This document shows, piece by piece, positions 5,187-6,096 of a stretch of 6,096 nucleotides of DNA. The DNA is from Rikenellaceae bacterium. Its GTDB lineage: Bacteria; Bacteroidota; Bacteroidia; Bacteroidales; Rikenellaceae. The position numbers and the translations under genes are program-made. Each line of letters begins with the position of its first letter. Position 1 is the stretch's first letter. Location of the stretch: assembly GCA_021203585.1 (NCBI GenBank), contig JAJQAW010000106.1, positions 1 through 6,096 of the forward strand, read 5' to 3'. The notes under the pieces were generated by a model, which worked only from the letters and a program-made list of their open reading frames with translations, made no database searches and was not told the origin of the DNA.

Positions 5187-6096
5187 ATGATCACGAAACT
5201 GAGCGAGCTGCTCGAGGCGGCAAAGTCGTATAAGAAGAAGTGGATGGTGGTGGCGTATGCGGCCGACAGCCATACGATCGAAGCGGCCTATCGGGCTGTA
5301 CAGGTGGGCATCGTAGAAGCTGTTCTGGTGGGTGATCCGGAGGTGATCGAAGCCCTTTGCCAACAACACGGCATCGATCCCGATCTGTTTCGCGTGGTTC
5401 GGGAAGAAGGCGATTACGAGTGCGCCCTGCGCGCGGTGCGCATGGCCGCTACCGGGGAAGCCGATATCCTGATGAAGGGAACGGTGAGTACGGACAAATA
5501 CATGCGGGCCATCCTTTCTAAAGATTATGGGCTGTTGCCGCCTAAATCGATTCTGACCCACGTTGCGGTACTGGAAATGCCGACTTACCACAAACTCCTG
5601 CTGGTGAGTGACGTGGCGATCATTCCCGATCCCGATCTGAAACAAAAGATTTTCATCACCAACGCCCTGATTCAGACTTCCCGCCTGTTGGGCAACGAGG
5701 CTCCGCGGGTGGCGATCATCGCCTCGACCGAGCAAATGTTGCCTTCGATTCCATCCTGTGTGGATGCAGCGATTATTTCCAAGATGTGGGAGCGCGAGCA
5801 AATCCGTTGCGGAGTGATCGACGGCCCGCTGGCCGTCGACGTGGCGATTAACCCCGAAACGGTGAAGATCAAAAAACTCGACAGCCCGGTAGCCGGCGAT
5901 GCCGACTGCCTGGTCTTCCCGAACCTCGACGCATCGAACACCTTCTTTAAAACCGCTACCAAATTGGCGAAAGCCTCCATGGCCGGTATGGTATACGGGG
6001 CCAAAGTCCCGTGTGTCCTCACTTCGCGCGGGGATTCCGAAGAGTCAAAACTCAATTCCATCGCTTTAGCCGTATTAACCACCGAAAACCGCAACC
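5187..6096 (+). CDS. ptb: Phosphate butyryltransferase, C-terminal end outside the window
   Basis: Ptb exchanges butyryl-CoA and phosphate for butyryl phosphate and CoA, which butyrate kinase then uses to make ATP and butyrate. The frame runs without a stop to the window edge: 303 codons and one base, close to the usual full length of about 300-310, so only a few residues are probably missing. Marks of the family: DILMKGTVSTDKYMRAIL (about 95-112), LTHVAVLEMPTYHKLLLVSD (126-145), DGPLAVDVAIN near 215, AGDADCLVFPNLDASN near 240, and LTSRGDSEESKLNSIALA (278-295), where Ptb proteins have the SRxDSxESK motif. It is a distant relative of the pta product earlier in the window; the kept SRGDSEESK and DGPLA stretches favour Ptb over Pta. 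The start at 5187 follows a good promoter. A butyrate kinase gene (buk) is the expected next gene. Annotation pipelines may call such proteins bifunctional enoyl-CoA hydratase/phosphate acetyltransferase. Confidence 0.9.
   Translation, partial: MITKLSELLEAAKSYKKKWMVVAYAADSHTIEAAYRAVQVGIVEAVLVGDPEVIEALCQQHGIDPDLFRVVREEGDYECALRAVRMAATGEADILMKGTVSTDKYMRAILSKDYGLLPPKSILTHVAVLEMPTYHKLLLVSDVAIIPDPDLKQKIFITNALIQTSRLLGNEAPRVAIIASTEQMLPSIPSCVDAAIISKMWEREQIRCGVIDGPLAVDVAINPETVKIKKLDSPVAGDADCLVFPNLDASNTFFKTATKLAKASMAGMVYGAKVPCVLTSRGDSEESKLNSIALAVLTTENRN

Noticed and set aside
5181..5801. Minus-strand open frames opposite ptb, including 5672-6094
   Set aside because: The plus strand encodes an unmistakable phosphate butyryltransferase over the same stretch, open to the window edge.

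Overview
This window looks like chromosomal DNA from a Bacteroidales bacterium. A gut relative of Alistipes (Rikenellaceae) is my best guess, but the sequence alone does not prove it. The evidence is the TAnnTTTG-type promoter boxes, the lack of strong Shine-Dalgarno sites, an ECF sigma / one-pass anti-sigma / secreted-protein operon of Bacteroidales style, and proteins typical of a fermenter that makes acetate and butyrate. Every confident gene is on the plus strand.

Left part (1-1685): a regulatory region of about 200 bp, possibly the start of a gene running off the left edge on the minus strand, is followed by crcB/fluC (fluoride channel) and, 26 bp later, pta (phosphate acetyltransferase). 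The two are close enough to be co-transcribed. Between pta and ackA (1686-1878) lies a 137-bp element made of one long outer inverted repeat enclosing four smaller hairpins. ackA (acetate kinase, 1879-3093) follows and ends at a strong intrinsic terminator. Pta converts acetyl-CoA to acetyl phosphate, and AckA converts that to acetate and ATP.

Middle part (3143-4938): an ECF sigma factor operon. The sigma gene reads in one continuous frame through both sigma domains, but two in-frame stop codons, TGA then TAG, fall in the linker between region 2 and region 4. Both halves are otherwise intact. The region 4 half overlaps the start of an apparent membrane anti-sigma factor by ATGA, and a secreted small protein gene follows 12 bp later. 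The operon ends at a GC-rich terminator. The sigma factor is either a recently broken gene or is now made as two pieces.

Right part (4939-6096): a likely Bacteroidales promoter drives ptb (phosphate butyryltransferase), whose end lies outside the window. A butyrate kinase gene is the expected next neighbour but is not visible. The window therefore carries two related acyl-phosphate routes that gain ATP by substrate-level phosphorylation, separated by the ECF operon.

The points most worth a second look are the doubly interrupted sigma factor, an asparagine in Pta where the family has a catalytic aspartate, and the nested hairpin element between pta and ackA.
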